A stretch of DNA of 64,000 bases, taken from positions 1 through 64,000 of the forward strand of contig NZ_FNRL01000012.1 of NCBI RefSeq assembly GCF_900107795.1, given 5' to 3'. Below are positions 41,823 through 51,585 of this stretch, one piece after another (the first letter of the stretch is position 1; every line of letters begins with the position of its first letter). Made by a program: the position numbers and the translations under genes. Source of the DNA: Chitinophaga terrae (ex Kim and Jung 2007) (GTDB lineage Bacteria; Bacteroidota; Bacteroidia; Chitinophagales; Chitinophagaceae). The notes under the pieces were generated by a model. That model saw nothing but the letters and a program-made list of their open reading frames with translations, ran no database searches and was not told the origin of the DNA.

Positions 41823-42617
41823 CTAGCGGATTGAATTAAAGATGTGCACAATGATCACTTCTTCGATAAAGATGAGGAACATAGAAACTACTACAGAAAT
41901 ATTGGCCGCTTTACCTACTCCCAAAGTTCCCTGCGTGGCGTTAAACCCCTGGTAACAGCTTACTACGCCAATAGTAAATCCATAAACGATGGATTTGGTT
42001 AACGCTGTCGTATAATCGAGAAATGTTATTTGTGCGAAGGCATTGTCAAAAAACGCTACCAGGCTGGTTTGTTCATGTGCATGAACGTCGAAATACGATC
42101 CCATGCAACCAATCAGCGCGTTGTAGAACATAAGAATGGGCAGGCAAACTGTCATGGCTATCACCCTTGTTACAACCAGGTAACGGAAAGGGTTAATGGC
42201 AGAAACTTCCATGGCGTCTATCTGCTCGGTAACTTTCATAGACGCCAGTTCCGCCCCGATGCTGGAACCTACTTTACCCGCGCATATCAGCGCGGCGATC
42301 AATGGCGCAAGGGCTCTTACCACCGCAATGGCCACCAGTGAAGGCAACCAGGCAGTAACTCCAAATTCCGACAAGGTCGGACGCGATTGCTCGGTAAATA
42401 CCACTCCTGTAATAAAACCGGTTACTGTTACTAACGCCAACGACTTATACCCTACCTGGTAACACTGACGGATAAACTCCCCCCATTCGATCGGGGGCCG
42501 TACCGCCTCCCTCACCAGGCGGCGAATGAAGTCGAAAATGTTGTAGAAGTTGAGGAAAAACCTGTCAATTTTCCCGTTTATTATTGGTTTATCCGATTTT
42601 CCGTTGGTTGAACTCAT
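41823..42617 (-). CDS. mlaE: MlaE-family ABC transporter permease
   Basis: 264 residues, five to six hydrophobic helices. The family block LVAIAVVRALAPLIAALICAGKVGSSIGAE with GTMKVTEQID-like ASMKVTEQIDAMEVSAINPF is present, placing it with MlaE/TrgB (DUF140). It forms the inner membrane channel for the MlaF ATPase and MlaD. First gene of the operon on the minus strand; transcription would start from the 42618-42720 region, where no clear promoter element was found. The 28-residue N-terminal cytosolic segment is somewhat longer than usual. Confidence 0.92.
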   Translation of the reverse strand: MSSTNGKSDKPIINGKIDRFFLNFYNIFDFIRRLVREAVRPPIEWGEFIRQCYQVGYKSLALVTVTGFITGVVFTEQSRPTLSEFGVTAWLPSLVAIAVVRALAPLIAALICAGKVGSSIGAELASMKVTEQIDAMEVSAINPFRYLVVTRVIAMTVCLPILMFYNALIGCMGSYFDVHAHEQTSLVAFFDNAFAQITFLDYTTALTKSIVYGFTIGVVSCYQGFNATQGTLGVGKAANISVVVSMFLIFIEEVIIVHIFNSIR

Positions 42618-42728
42618 CTTTCGTGCATATGCTTACACTAATTACAAATCTGTGCCGCTTTTGTTAAATATTACGGGCAGGTAAAATCATAATTCTGCTG
42701 ATGAGCCCTGTAAACCTCTAAAACAAAG

Positions 42729-42758
42729 GAGGTCGACCAGCGTATGCCAGTCAACCTC
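42729..42758 (-). terminator. Terminator of the TonB receptor gene
   Basis: On the minus strand GAGGTTGAC (42758-42750) pairs with GTCGACCTC (42737-42729; one G-U type mismatch) around a 12-base loop, followed by CTTTGTTTTAG. It lies 80 bases after the receptor stop at 42840. Confidence 0.55.
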
Positions 42759-42839
42759 TCTAGTTATTTTATTTATGATATTTCCAGCGCAGTGGAGATG
42801 TATTCTCAGAACGTTTAAATACTTCCCCGTTTCACTGAA

Positions 42840-44885
42840 TCAAAGTCGCATCGTTAATCCGCCAACATAGTTCCGTCCCGGCGCGGGGTTGTAAAACCTG
42901 TTCCCAACGGCATTCAGGTCATTTCCCAGGCTATACGAAGCATTCAGGAGATTATACGCTCCCGCATACACTGAAACGGGGAAACGCATATTCAATGGCA
43001 GCTGCCACTGTATATTCGCCTGCAGCAGGTGATAACTGCCGGCAAACACGGTATTTCCATCTTCCAGCGGCAAACGGCTGGTATAGGTATGCTGCACATA
43101 CAGGGAAAGCTTCGCAGGCAATAACCCATGCAGGCTGCTCACCAGGATGGTTTTAGGCACGCCGGTCACCCGGTTGCCCGAATAATCTTTCTGCCCCATA
43201 ATATAATCATCAAACAGGAAATCGCTGTAGGTATAAGATTCCATCCATTTCAATCCCCTGATCAAACCATGGGTACCGGGGCGCAACAACCAGAAATATC
43301 CCTGGGCTTCAATTCCTTTCTGTTTCACTCCTCCGGCATTCACATAATAATCATTCCCCCCGGCGTCCACTCGCCTTACAATGGCCTGGTGCATCCGGTA
43401 ATAGAATACCGCCAGGTCCAGTCCTGCCCTGCCGTTGTTGGTATTTGCCCTTAACCCGGCTTCATAATTCCATCCATTTTCAGGCTCCAGGTTCCGGCTG
43501 GCAACGGCGGAAATTTCTTCAGTGGTAGGCGGAGAATAGCCCCTGCTAACGGTAAGCCGCCCTGTCAGTTCCGGCGTGAACAGGTAGGATACAGAAACCC
43601 TTGGCATCAGTTGTACATTAAACTTGTTGTCGGGCTGCAGACTATTACGGTATTTATAGCTGAAATAATTGACGCTGGTTGCAGCTTCAAAGGTAAATCC
43701 CCCTGCCATGGCCTGGAAGCGGGTAAAAAAGAAATGCTGATCGGCGGCTACTTTATAAGCCCGCTGGATGGTATCCCTTACTCCTTTCTTATTTCCGTAT
43801 TCAATAGCGTCGGTGGTGGTTTGCTGCCATTCCAGTCCGTTCAGCCATTTCCATTGAATGGCGCTGTTGCGGCGCGGATCATTCTCCCATTGCAGGTAGG
43901 TTCGCAGCCCCACTGTATTTTCGTCTCTTACTTCATACTTGGTGATGAAAGGATTTTCGAAGTGGGTAGTCTGGCCGAAAACGGCAAGAACATGTTTTAA
44001 ACGGGGATTGAATTGCGCTTCGTGTACCAGTCCGCCCTGGAAGGTTTTATTATAGATACCGGCTTTTTGTGTAAGGGCGCCGGGGATAGCCGGCGTGCCG
44101 GGCCTGGCCTGCCGCGGATCTGCCTGGGCCTGTGCCTGGGTAAGTCCGCCGGGGGTCAGGTACGAAAGATCCGAATAGAAGGCCAGTAACTTCAACGCAT
44201 ATCCCGGTTTGTATTCCCAACGTTGGGTCGTTTGCGTATAGGAACGTTTCATGTTGGTGTTCTGTCGATAACCATCAGCTCTCTGGTACCCCTGGAATAC
44301 CTGCAGCTGGTAATTTTTCCATTGCTGCTGGTAGCCTATGCTTCCATGAAAAAGTCCGTAGCTGCCGCCTTGCAGGTTCAACTGCAGGTGATGCGTATCT
44401 GCCGGCAAAGGCGCTAACGACAGGCGTACGATACCTCCTGAATTGGCTCCGAACATGCTGTCGTCAGGGCCTTTCAGGATCTCGACGCCATTGACCGCGT
44501 CCTGGTCTACCAGGTTTAAATAAGTATTTCCACTTGCATCCGTCAACGGAATATCGTCGGCATATATCCTCACATTCCTGATCCCAAACGGAGAACGCAG
44601 CAGGCTTCCGCGGATCGACAGCCGGTAGCTGCCCGGAGAACGTTCTTCCATCCTCACACCTGTAACCGTGTTGAGGGCAGGCAATAAAGAAGGCCCCTGG
44701 TGCAGCTGCAGGTCAGCTGCTTTTAATATACTTACGGCAGTGGGTACCCGTTGCAGGGAAGCCCTTGAATAGTACGACTGTACCACCACTTCTTTCAGCA
44801 GCTGCGATGTATCCTGTTGCGCGCTTGCCGCAACAGCCGTCATCATCCATGCTCCTATCATTAAGCCTGTCTGTTGTTTTCTCAT
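42840..44885 (-). CDS. TonB-dependent receptor
   Basis: 681 residues. Signal peptide, a TonB-box-like segment (LLKEVVVQSYYSRAS), a plug domain (VSILKAADLQLHQGPSLLPA, IRIYADDIPLTDASGN and NGVEILKGPDDSMFGANSGG) and a 22-strand barrel ending in GLTMRL with a terminal hydrophobic residue. There is no carboxypeptidase-like domain and no SusD partner, so it is the siderophore/metal/vitamin type of receptor rather than a glycan one. The ligand cannot be read. The gene is alone, divergent from the lipoprotein gene at 44967. Confidence 0.85.
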   Translation of the reverse strand: MRKQQTGLMIGAWMMTAVAASAQQDTSQLLKEVVVQSYYSRASLQRVPTAVSILKAADLQLHQGPSLLPALNTVTGVRMEERSPGSYRLSIRGSLLRSPFGIRNVRIYADDIPLTDASGNTYLNLVDQDAVNGVEILKGPDDSMFGANSGGIVRLSLAPLPADTHHLQLNLQGGSYGLFHGSIGYQQQWKNYQLQVFQGYQRADGYRQNTNMKRSYTQTTQRWEYKPGYALKLLAFYSDLSYLTPGGLTQAQAQADPRQARPGTPAIPGALTQKAGIYNKTFQGGLVHEAQFNPRLKHVLAVFGQTTHFENPFITKYEVRDENTVGLRTYLQWENDPRRNSAIQWKWLNGLEWQQTTTDAIEYGNKKGVRDTIQRAYKVAADQHFFFTRFQAMAGGFTFEAATSVNYFSYKYRNSLQPDNKFNVQLMPRVSVSYLFTPELTGRLTVSRGYSPPTTEEISAVASRNLEPENGWNYEAGLRANTNNGRAGLDLAVFYYRMHQAIVRRVDAGGNDYYVNAGGVKQKGIEAQGYFWLLRPGTHGLIRGLKWMESYTYSDFLFDDYIMGQKDYSGNRVTGVPKTILVSSLHGLLPAKLSLYVQHTYTSRLPLEDGNTVFAGSYHLLQANIQWQLPLNMRFPVSVYAGAYNLLNASYSLGNDLNAVGNRFYNPAPGRNYVGGLTMRL

Positions 44886-44966
44886 GCCAGAAAGATAGAA
44901 ATAATTTGTATCAACCGGAAGAGATACAATTAAACCCCTATATTTACGCCCTTCGAGATGATTAAC

Positions 44967-45575
44967 ATGAAAAACAGATTGTTACTGATCGGGGGATTGA
45001 TAATGAGTTGTCATACTCCCTCAACTGACACAACGGCCAAAGATTCAGTGGCCTTCACACCCGCTCCTGTCGGGGAACCTGCAACGTTGAAACCAGCAGC
45101 GCCGGTTTACACTGGTCCGGATACCCTGGGCGGCGATTTCAACGGGGATGGGGTGATGGAATATGCATTTGTAAAGAAGGTGAAAGAAGGACAAGGCAAC
45201 CCGGTAGAAGACGGAACGCCGGACGAATATGCGGTGGAGTTCTCGAACAACGAAATTCCTTCCATCAATATCGGCTGCTGCGAAGCCCTGCTCATAGGGG
45301 AAGGTGATCTGAATAAAGATGGGAAACCTGAGTTCAGCGTGTACCAGGCGCCGATGAACGGCAATACCTATACGCTGACCACCTGGACCTTCGCTGCAAA
45401 TAAATGGAACCCATTGTTCCCTTCCTTCCTGGTGCCAACCGGTGGAGATGCGTTATCTATGAAAGAACTGGAGGGAAAAGTTTACCTGAGAAATGATAGC
45501 CTGTTTTACCAGGAAACAGATGTTTCGGAAACATTTGAACTTAAAGAGGCGCCTGTTAACCTGCCATCAAACTAA
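44967..45575 (+). CDS. Small lipoprotein with VCBS-like DxDxDG repeats
   Basis: 202 residues from the ATG at 44967; an ATG at 44958 is two codons of no value. Lipobox ending GGLIMSCHTPSTD. A threonine/proline-rich linker is followed by two calcium-binding-type loops, DTLGGDFNGDGVMEYAFVKK and LIGEGDLNKDGKPEFSVYQ, as in FG-GAP/VCBS proteins. Probably periplasmic or surface. It lies 18 bases upstream of the YfhO-like gene and may be co-transcribed with it. No known family role. Confidence 0.65.
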   Translation: MKNRLLLIGGLIMSCHTPSTDTTAKDSVAFTPAPVGEPATLKPAAPVYTGPDTLGGDFNGDGVMEYAFVKKVKEGQGNPVEDGTPDEYAVEFSNNEIPSINIGCCEALLIGEGDLNKDGKPEFSVYQAPMNGNTYTLTTWTFAANKWNPLFPSFLVPTGGDALSMKELEGKVYLRNDSLFYQETDVSETFELKEAPVNLPSN

Positions 45576-45593
45576 TTTCAAAACCAATATTTT

Positions 45594-48074
45594 ATGAAGC
45601 CTGTTTGGTATAAATCTTTAATCCCTCACCTGCTTGCTGTCCTGATCTTTGTCGCACTCGCATTCACTTTTTGCAGTCCTGTACTGGAAGGCAAATCCCT
45701 TTTTCAATCGGACATGATGCACTTTAAAGGGATGCAGAAAGAAGCGCTGGATTATTACGAAAAGACCGGCGATCTTCCTTTGTGGAGCAACAGCATGTTC
45801 GGCGGAATGCCCACCTATGTATTTTATACAGGGCCAAATGCCAACTACCTTGGCGCCCTTAATAAAGCCATGGCGTTGTTCCTTCCCAACCCGGTGAATA
45901 TGTTCTACCTGCTGATGATTGGCATGTATGTGCTTTGCTGTGTATTGCGGTGCCAATACTGGATACGGATCTTAGGAGGGGCGGCTTACGGGCTGGCTAC
46001 GTTTACCATCACCAGCATTGATGCGGGGCATATAACGAAGGTGATGGCAATGGCGTATATGGCGCCTGTGCTGGCCGGTATTGTATTGACCTATCGCGGT
46101 AAATACCTTATTGGCGGTACGCTCACACTGCTGTCGGCTGCCTTGCTGATCTATAACAACCATCCGCAGATCACTTATTATACTTTCATTATTGCCATCT
46201 GTTTCTTTGTTGCAGCACTGATCAATGCCTACAAAACGAAGGAGCTGAAACGGTTTGCCATCGCTTCTGTTTTGCTGGCGGCGGCAGGCGCTCTGGCGGC
46301 TGTTCCGGCTATGGATAATTTGCTGGTGATGAAAGAATATACGCCTTATACCATCCGTGGAAGCCAGTCGGAGCTCACGCATAAGAAAACTGCGAACGTG
46401 AGCAGCGGGCTGGATATTAATTATGCTTTCCAGTGGAGTTATGGTAAGGGAGAAACATTCACCATGTTATTGCCTCACCTGGTAGGCGGATCAACCGGCG
46501 AGAAGTTATCTGCCTCTTCGCATGTTTATAAAGAACTGGTAGCTATCGGCGTTCCGCAGGCGCAGGCAGAAAATGCGGTGACCAACGGGCGCTGGCCATT
46601 GTACTGGGCTGGCCTTCCCTTCACTTCCGGACCGGTGTACATAGGGGTGGTGATCTGTTTCCTGTTCATACTGGGACTGTTCATTGTAGACAGCTGGCAC
46701 AAGTGGTGGCTCCTGGCAGCAACACTGACAGGCATCGTGTTAAGCTGGGGATACAACCTGCCGGGGTTGAACAACTTCCTCTTCTATCATCTTCCTTTTT
46801 ATAACAAATTCAGAACGCCTACCATGGCGTTGGTGATCCCGCAGCTCACTATGGTAACGCTGGCGGTGATGGCTTTACAAACACTGATCTATGGAGAGAA
46901 GGATAAAACATTTTTAACACAGCACCTGAAAATCGCTGCATACGTGACCGTAGGATTGATTGCCTTGCTGGCCTTTGGTGGCGGGGTATTGTTCCGCTTT
47001 TCAGGGCCGGGCGATACTGCATTTGTTAACCGTTATGCGCAGATGCTGGGCGGGGAGATCAATGCAGCGCGATTATTGGGCGCATTACGGCAAGACAGGG
47101 CCAGCGCCCTGATGCAGGATGGCGTAAGAGCGCTCTTCTTCCTTGTACTGGCAATTATGCCGGTATGGTTTGCATTAAAAGGTAAACTGAACACTACTTA
47201 CGCATTGGTAATCATTACCTTGGTAACGGTCATCGATCTCTTTTCCATCGGCAAACAGTATATGAGCGAAGATCACTTTACAGAAGATCAGCAGCTTAGC
47301 AACTACACGAGTCCATCGGCGGCCGACCAGCAGATCCTGCAGGATAAAGACCCGTATTACCGGGTATTGAACCTGACCACCAACCCGTTCCTGGATGCCA
47401 ATACTTCTTACTTCCATAAATCCATCGGGGGCCAGAGCCCCGCTAAACTATGGATATACGAAGACCTGATAGAGCGCCAGCTTTCGAGGAATAACATAGC
47501 GGTCCTGAATATGCTGAACACCAGGTATTTTATTGTGCCTGATAACCAGACGGGCCAACCTGTTGCCCAGCGCAATCCTGGTGCATTAGGGAACGCCTGG
47601 TTTGTAAAAGCGATACAATGGGCGCCGGATGCAGAAAGCGAAATGAATGCGCTGGATCACTTCAATCCTGCCGATACAGCGGTGATCGACCAGCGATTTA
47701 AACCGCAGGTCGCAGGTCTTACACCGTATGCCGATAGCGCTTCGAAGATCACTCTAACTAAATATAGCCTCAACGACCTGGCGTTTAAATCAGAGAACGT
47801 GCGGGAAGGCCTGGGAGTGTTTTCGGACATCTATTACCCGGCTGGCTGGAAAGCTTATATTGATGGTAAAGAAACGCCGATCATCAGGGTGAACTATGCG
47901 TTGCGGGGGCTGAAGATCCCGGCTGGCGAACATGAGATCATTTTCAAGTTTGAACCAAAAGCGTTCTGGATTGGAAGGCGGATCAGCAGCGTGGCTTCAG
48001 TGGGCATAATGGTGCTGGTAGTTGCCGGGTTTGCCTTGAGTATATACTTGAGTATATACAGGAAAGAACTTTAA
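45594..48074 (+). CDS. YfhO-family large membrane protein
   Basis: 826 residues. About a dozen hydrophobic helices in the first 550 residues, with a periplasmic part inserted (GKSLFQSDMMHFKGMQKEAL, a YfhO hallmark) and a C-terminal soluble region of about 200 residues with VTLTKYSLNDLAFKSENVRE-like folding, ending in one helix. YfhO-type proteins are linked to lipoteichoic or other glycan glycosylation in Firmicutes (GT-C-like fold); the role in Bacteroidota is not established. The upstream lipoprotein gene is 18 bases away. A strong terminator follows at 48100. Confidence 0.85.
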   Translation: MKPVWYKSLIPHLLAVLIFVALAFTFCSPVLEGKSLFQSDMMHFKGMQKEALDYYEKTGDLPLWSNSMFGGMPTYVFYTGPNANYLGALNKAMALFLPNPVNMFYLLMIGMYVLCCVLRCQYWIRILGGAAYGLATFTITSIDAGHITKVMAMAYMAPVLAGIVLTYRGKYLIGGTLTLLSAALLIYNNHPQITYYTFIIAICFFVAALINAYKTKELKRFAIASVLLAAAGALAAVPAMDNLLVMKEYTPYTIRGSQSELTHKKTANVSSGLDINYAFQWSYGKGETFTMLLPHLVGGSTGEKLSASSHVYKELVAIGVPQAQAENAVTNGRWPLYWAGLPFTSGPVYIGVVICFLFILGLFIVDSWHKWWLLAATLTGIVLSWGYNLPGLNNFLFYHLPFYNKFRTPTMALVIPQLTMVTLAVMALQTLIYGEKDKTFLTQHLKIAAYVTVGLIALLAFGGGVLFRFSGPGDTAFVNRYAQMLGGEINAARLLGALRQDRASALMQDGVRALFFLVLAIMPVWFALKGKLNTTYALVIITLVTVIDLFSIGKQYMSEDHFTEDQQLSNYTSPSAADQQILQDKDPYYRVLNLTTNPFLDANTSYFHKSIGGQSPAKLWIYEDLIERQLSRNNIAVLNMLNTRYFIVPDNQTGQPVAQRNPGALGNAWFVKAIQWAPDAESEMNALDHFNPADTAVIDQRFKPQVAGLTPYADSASKITLTKYSLNDLAFKSENVREGLGVFSDIYYPAGWKAYIDGKETPIIRVNYALRGLKIPAGEHEIIFKFEPKAFWIGRRISSVASVGIMVLVVAGFALSIYLSIYRKEL

Positions 48075-48075
48075 A

Positions 48076-48098
48076 AGAGAGGACGCAAAAGATAGCAG
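48076..48098. repeat. Degenerate copy of the CACGCAGA/GCAAAGA-type repeat
   Basis: GAGAGGACGCAAAAGATAGC immediately before the terminator is similar to the repeat element near 443-497 and in the palindrome at 39688-40025. Short and diverged. Confidence 0.3.
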
Positions 48099-48099
48099 A

Positions 48100-48135
48100 G
48101 AGCGGAGATTGATCTCCGCTCCTTTAGTTTTATTC
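48100..48135 (+). terminator. Intrinsic terminator after the YfhO-like gene
   Basis: GAGCGGAGAT (48100-48109) and ATCTCCGCTC (48112-48121) form a perfect 10-bp stem with a two-base loop, followed by CTTTAGTTTTA. Confidence 0.7.
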
Positions 48136-48155
48136 ACTATGATCACTAAAAAAGA

Positions 48156-48626
48156 TCAGGCCTTTGCGATACTGTAAGCCGGCTCGTATTTCACCAGTCG
48201 CAGTTTTGGTTTGCTTTCGGGGATTTCTATGCTGAAATCCTGTGCGAACAGATTCTTCAACTGTGCTTTTAATTGGAGCAGGTTCGACTGTTTGGTTAAA
48301 CCGGTTGTAAAGCCTTCCAATTTAAGCGCCGCTTCACTCGATGCAAGATAAGAAGTTGAATACCAGACAATTGGAGTTGTTTGCAAACTTCTGATGTTCA
48401 AAGCTTCGGGGAAGGATGGAACAAGGGTTGACCCATTGGCCGGGGCATCCATGAAGATGTAGTCGGGTTGTAGTTCGGGATGTTCTTGCAGGTATTGGAT
48501 AGCTGACTGAACATTGTTGTGGCAGATACATGCTTTACTATTTCCCAGCAGATCTAACGCCATGTAAAATTGGTTACGCCGGTCATTATCCGGGTCAATT
48601 AACAAGCAGGTTAATTTTTCGTTCAT
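48156..48626 (-). CDS. Stand-alone receiver-domain protein
   Basis: 156 residues from the ATG at 48626 (MNEKLTCLLIDPD); an upstream in-frame ATG at 48710 is less likely because the receiver fold begins at residue 29 of that longer form. It looks like a CheY-type receiver: acidic pair near the start (IDPDNDRR), putative phosphoacceptor in DYIFMDAPANG and a K in FTTGLTKQSNL. No output domain. It lies 118 bases downstream of the hybrid-looking kinase on the same strand and is a candidate partner of it. Confidence 0.65.
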   Translation of the reverse strand: MNEKLTCLLIDPDNDRRNQFYMALDLLGNSKACICHNNVQSAIQYLQEHPELQPDYIFMDAPANGSTLVPSFPEALNIRSLQTTPIVWYSTSYLASSEAALKLEGFTTGLTKQSNLLQLKAQLKNLFAQDFSIEIPESKPKLRLVKYEPAYSIAKA

Positions 48627-48744
48627 TGCAGGATAGATTTGTAGGAATTTATAAGAGGCATATAGATGGGTAAGACAACCCTCTAACGATCGTTCTGTTG
48701 TAACCTGCACAAAAGTACATCAGGAAATTGACCTGGAAAAAATA

Positions 48745-51381
48745 TTATACGGCCGGCAACACCACGTTAAAGCTAGCGCCTTCATTTACAGCGCTTGTGG
48801 CGTAAATAATTCCTTTGTGATTCAAAACAATTTTCCTGCAAAGGGCTAAACCTATACCTGTTCCTTCGTAAGCATTCCTGTCGTTTAGCCGTTGAAAGAT
48901 CTGGAAGATCTTTTCTGCATATATCTGGTCGAACCCGATACCGTTGTCGGTAATGGAAATGAGATAGTATTTCTGCAACGGGTCCAGGTCGGGCAGTACC
49001 ATTACTTCATCCTGGGTGAGGAAGCGGGAATAGATCTGCACGAGCCCCTGCCGGTCGGGCGACAGGAATTTCAGTGCATTGCCAATGAGGTTATGCAGCA
49101 GCTGGTTCATCTGCAGCGGGCTGACAGTAAGCGTAGGCAAATGATCTACGGCTATTTCCACGGCGCCCTGGTTGATGGTGACCTCGAAGTCTGTCAATAC
49201 ATTCTTCAGTATCTCGTTCAGGTCCGTTTCTACAAATGGTTCCTTCACGTGTACCAGGCGGGAATAATCCAGCAGTTCGTTGATCAGTTGCGACATTCTT
49301 TTAGCGCTCTGGATCACTTTCTCCAGGTACATGCGGCTGGAGTCTGACAGCAGTTCCTTGTTTACATTGTACAATATGCCGGCGAAGGTATGGATCTTCC
49401 TCAGCGGCTCCTGCAGGTCATGGCTGGTTACATATGCGAATTGTTCCAGTTCCTGGTTTGATTTTTCCAGGAAGGCGTTGGCTTCTACCAGTTCCCGGGT
49501 CCGCAGTTCGACCATTCCTTCCAGGTGCACGGCCAGCTGCATGTATTTGGCTTCGCTTTCCTGCAAGGCCATGAAAAGGCGCCGTTGTTCGGTAATATCC
49601 CTGGCAATCTTCGACGCACCTACGATATTTCCTTTCAGGTCTTTGACCGGGGAGATAGTAAGGGAGAGATCCAGCAATCTGCCATCTTTCGTAATCCTTT
49701 TTGTCTGGAAATGTTCAACCCTTTTACCCGCTCTGATCTGTTTCAGTATACTAACCTCTTCATCCAATTTGTCTTCAGGGATGATGCGGGTTATGCTGGT
49801 CCCGATCATTTCAGCGGCGGTATAGCCAAACAGTTGTTCGGCCGCCGGGTTCCAGCTGGTTATAATACTATTGAGGTCTTTACTGATGATGGCATCGTCA
49901 GACGATTCTACGATGGCCGCCAGGCGGGAACCTTGGGTTTCCGCCAACCGTTGTTCGGTGATATCTACAAGCATATTTACTGCGCCGTATATCCTTCCGT
50001 TTGGGTCGAACAATGGGTCTGGGTATGGAGTTACAGAGCGTTTGGTTCCATCGGGCCTTTCTATTACTATCACGTCTCCGCGTACCGGCCGCTCTTCTTT
50101 TACAGCGCGGGCCATAGGACTCTCGTCCAGCGGCAGCGGCGTAACGCCGTCGGCCATATAGAGTTTCCAGGAACCGCACCATTTGTCGACGGTGGCATTA
50201 GGCACCCTGCCCCATAGTTGGGCGGCGGCTTTGTTATACAGTAGTATCCGGCCCTCTTTATCGCAGGTATAAACGGCGGCGGGCAGGCAATCTAATACCT
50301 GGCGGTAATGGGTGTTACCAAAGGTTTCCCTCAGGCGTTCTACAGAAATTCCCAGGTTGCCGGATGGCAGCATGGGTTCTTCGTTATTCAGCTGGAAAGC
50401 CTGGAGGCTGCCAGGGATTCTCAGTTGTTCTTTAGGTAAATGATGTTTGCCAACAGGGATGCATACCGTAAAAGTGCTGCCAACTCCCGGATGGCTGTTG
50501 ATCTCTATTTCGCCGCCATGCAACCGTACAATGGCATTTAAGCCCTGTAAGCCTTTGGCGAGATGGATATCGGGCTCTGCAAAACTTTCCTTGATAGCAT
50601 CAATCAGGCTGCCCGTCATGCCGATGCCTGAATCCTGCACGGCAAAACAGATCCTGTCTTTTTCCTGGCTCAACCTAACGGCAATAGCGCCGTTCTGCGT
50701 ATGCCTGACGGCGTTAGTAAGCAGGGTCAGCATCATCTGCTCCCACATGGGGCGGTTGATATAGACCTCTGCAGACACAGGAGCAAGGCTTAAAATAAGT
50801 GTCAGGCCGGCATCCTGTACCACTTTATCGAATTGTTCGAGGACCTGCCGGCAGAAAAGGGTAATATCTGTTCTATCAAAAAACAATTCCTTAGGCTCCA
50901 GCGGGGCGCCTATGCACATAATGCCGCTTTCCGCTACCGAAGGTCCCGGAAGCGGGCTGCCAAAGAATTTATAACCGCTGTCGCGATGAATAAGTTGAAA
51001 AAGGGGGTCGGACTGGGGTGCGGAGCCGCCCTGCATGCACAGGTTGATCTTTTCCTCTAATTCCGTCCATTTATCCCTGAACAATTCGCTGGCCGGCCGA
51101 CCCATTGCTGTTGGATGTTTCCCTTGGAGCAGTTGAATACAGGCGTCATTATAAAAACTGATCTTCTGCTCTCCCCACCATATAAAGATGGGCTGGGGCG
51201 AAGAAAACATAATCCTGATACACGTCTGGAGGCCCGCTGGCCATTGGGAGATAGGGCCAAGACTAGTTAAATTCCAATCAATTGAACGGATCGCCTTTCC
51301 TGATTCTCCTCCTCCCTGTAAAAAGTTGGCAACTGGTTCTGATGATTCCCCTACAGAAGCCTGGAATGGAGCATTAATCAT
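48745..51381 (-). CDS. PAS sensor histidine kinase with two ATPase modules
   Basis: About 878 residues from the ATG at 51381; a GTG at 51408 with a better-spaced AGGAGG-rich leader is possible. Order: an N-terminal PAS-like region (IRIMFSSPQPIFIWWGEQKI), a first HATPase_c-like domain (TLLTNAVRHTQNGAIAVRLS, then DSGIGM and a final GLQGLNAIVRLHGGEIEINS), two further PAS domains (VLDCLPAAVYTCDKEGRILL and IVESSDDAIISKDLNSIITS), a HisKA dimerisation domain with His in FAYVTSHDLQEPLRKIHTF, and a second, canonical HATPase_c (LLHNLIGNALKFLSPD, ITDNGIGFD, then GTGIGLALCRKI). No membrane helix. It probably phosphorylates the lone receiver at 48156. Confidence 0.85.
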   Translation of the reverse strand: MINAPFQASVGESSEPVANFLQGGGESGKAIRSIDWNLTSLGPISQWPAGLQTCIRIMFSSPQPIFIWWGEQKISFYNDACIQLLQGKHPTAMGRPASELFRDKWTELEEKINLCMQGGSAPQSDPLFQLIHRDSGYKFFGSPLPGPSVAESGIMCIGAPLEPKELFFDRTDITLFCRQVLEQFDKVVQDAGLTLILSLAPVSAEVYINRPMWEQMMLTLLTNAVRHTQNGAIAVRLSQEKDRICFAVQDSGIGMTGSLIDAIKESFAEPDIHLAKGLQGLNAIVRLHGGEIEINSHPGVGSTFTVCIPVGKHHLPKEQLRIPGSLQAFQLNNEEPMLPSGNLGISVERLRETFGNTHYRQVLDCLPAAVYTCDKEGRILLYNKAAAQLWGRVPNATVDKWCGSWKLYMADGVTPLPLDESPMARAVKEERPVRGDVIVIERPDGTKRSVTPYPDPLFDPNGRIYGAVNMLVDITEQRLAETQGSRLAAIVESSDDAIISKDLNSIITSWNPAAEQLFGYTAAEMIGTSITRIIPEDKLDEEVSILKQIRAGKRVEHFQTKRITKDGRLLDLSLTISPVKDLKGNIVGASKIARDITEQRRLFMALQESEAKYMQLAVHLEGMVELRTRELVEANAFLEKSNQELEQFAYVTSHDLQEPLRKIHTFAGILYNVNKELLSDSSRMYLEKVIQSAKRMSQLINELLDYSRLVHVKEPFVETDLNEILKNVLTDFEVTINQGAVEIAVDHLPTLTVSPLQMNQLLHNLIGNALKFLSPDRQGLVQIYSRFLTQDEVMVLPDLDPLQKYYLISITDNGIGFDQIYAEKIFQIFQRLNDRNAYEGTGIGLALCRKIVLNHKGIIYATSAVNEGASFNVVLPAV

Positions 51382-51585
51382 TGTAAAAAAATCTATACTT
51401 AACAGCACTTGGTTGATAATCCTCCTCCTATATTACCTACAAATTTCCACAACCAACACAACAACTGAGTAAAAAAATGCACATATGGTCTATACGGCTA
51501 AGCAAATCTTCTTATCAATAGTGCCATTTTAAGCTAAAAAATACATATCATGATAATATACTCCACAAATTATTCCATAATATGA

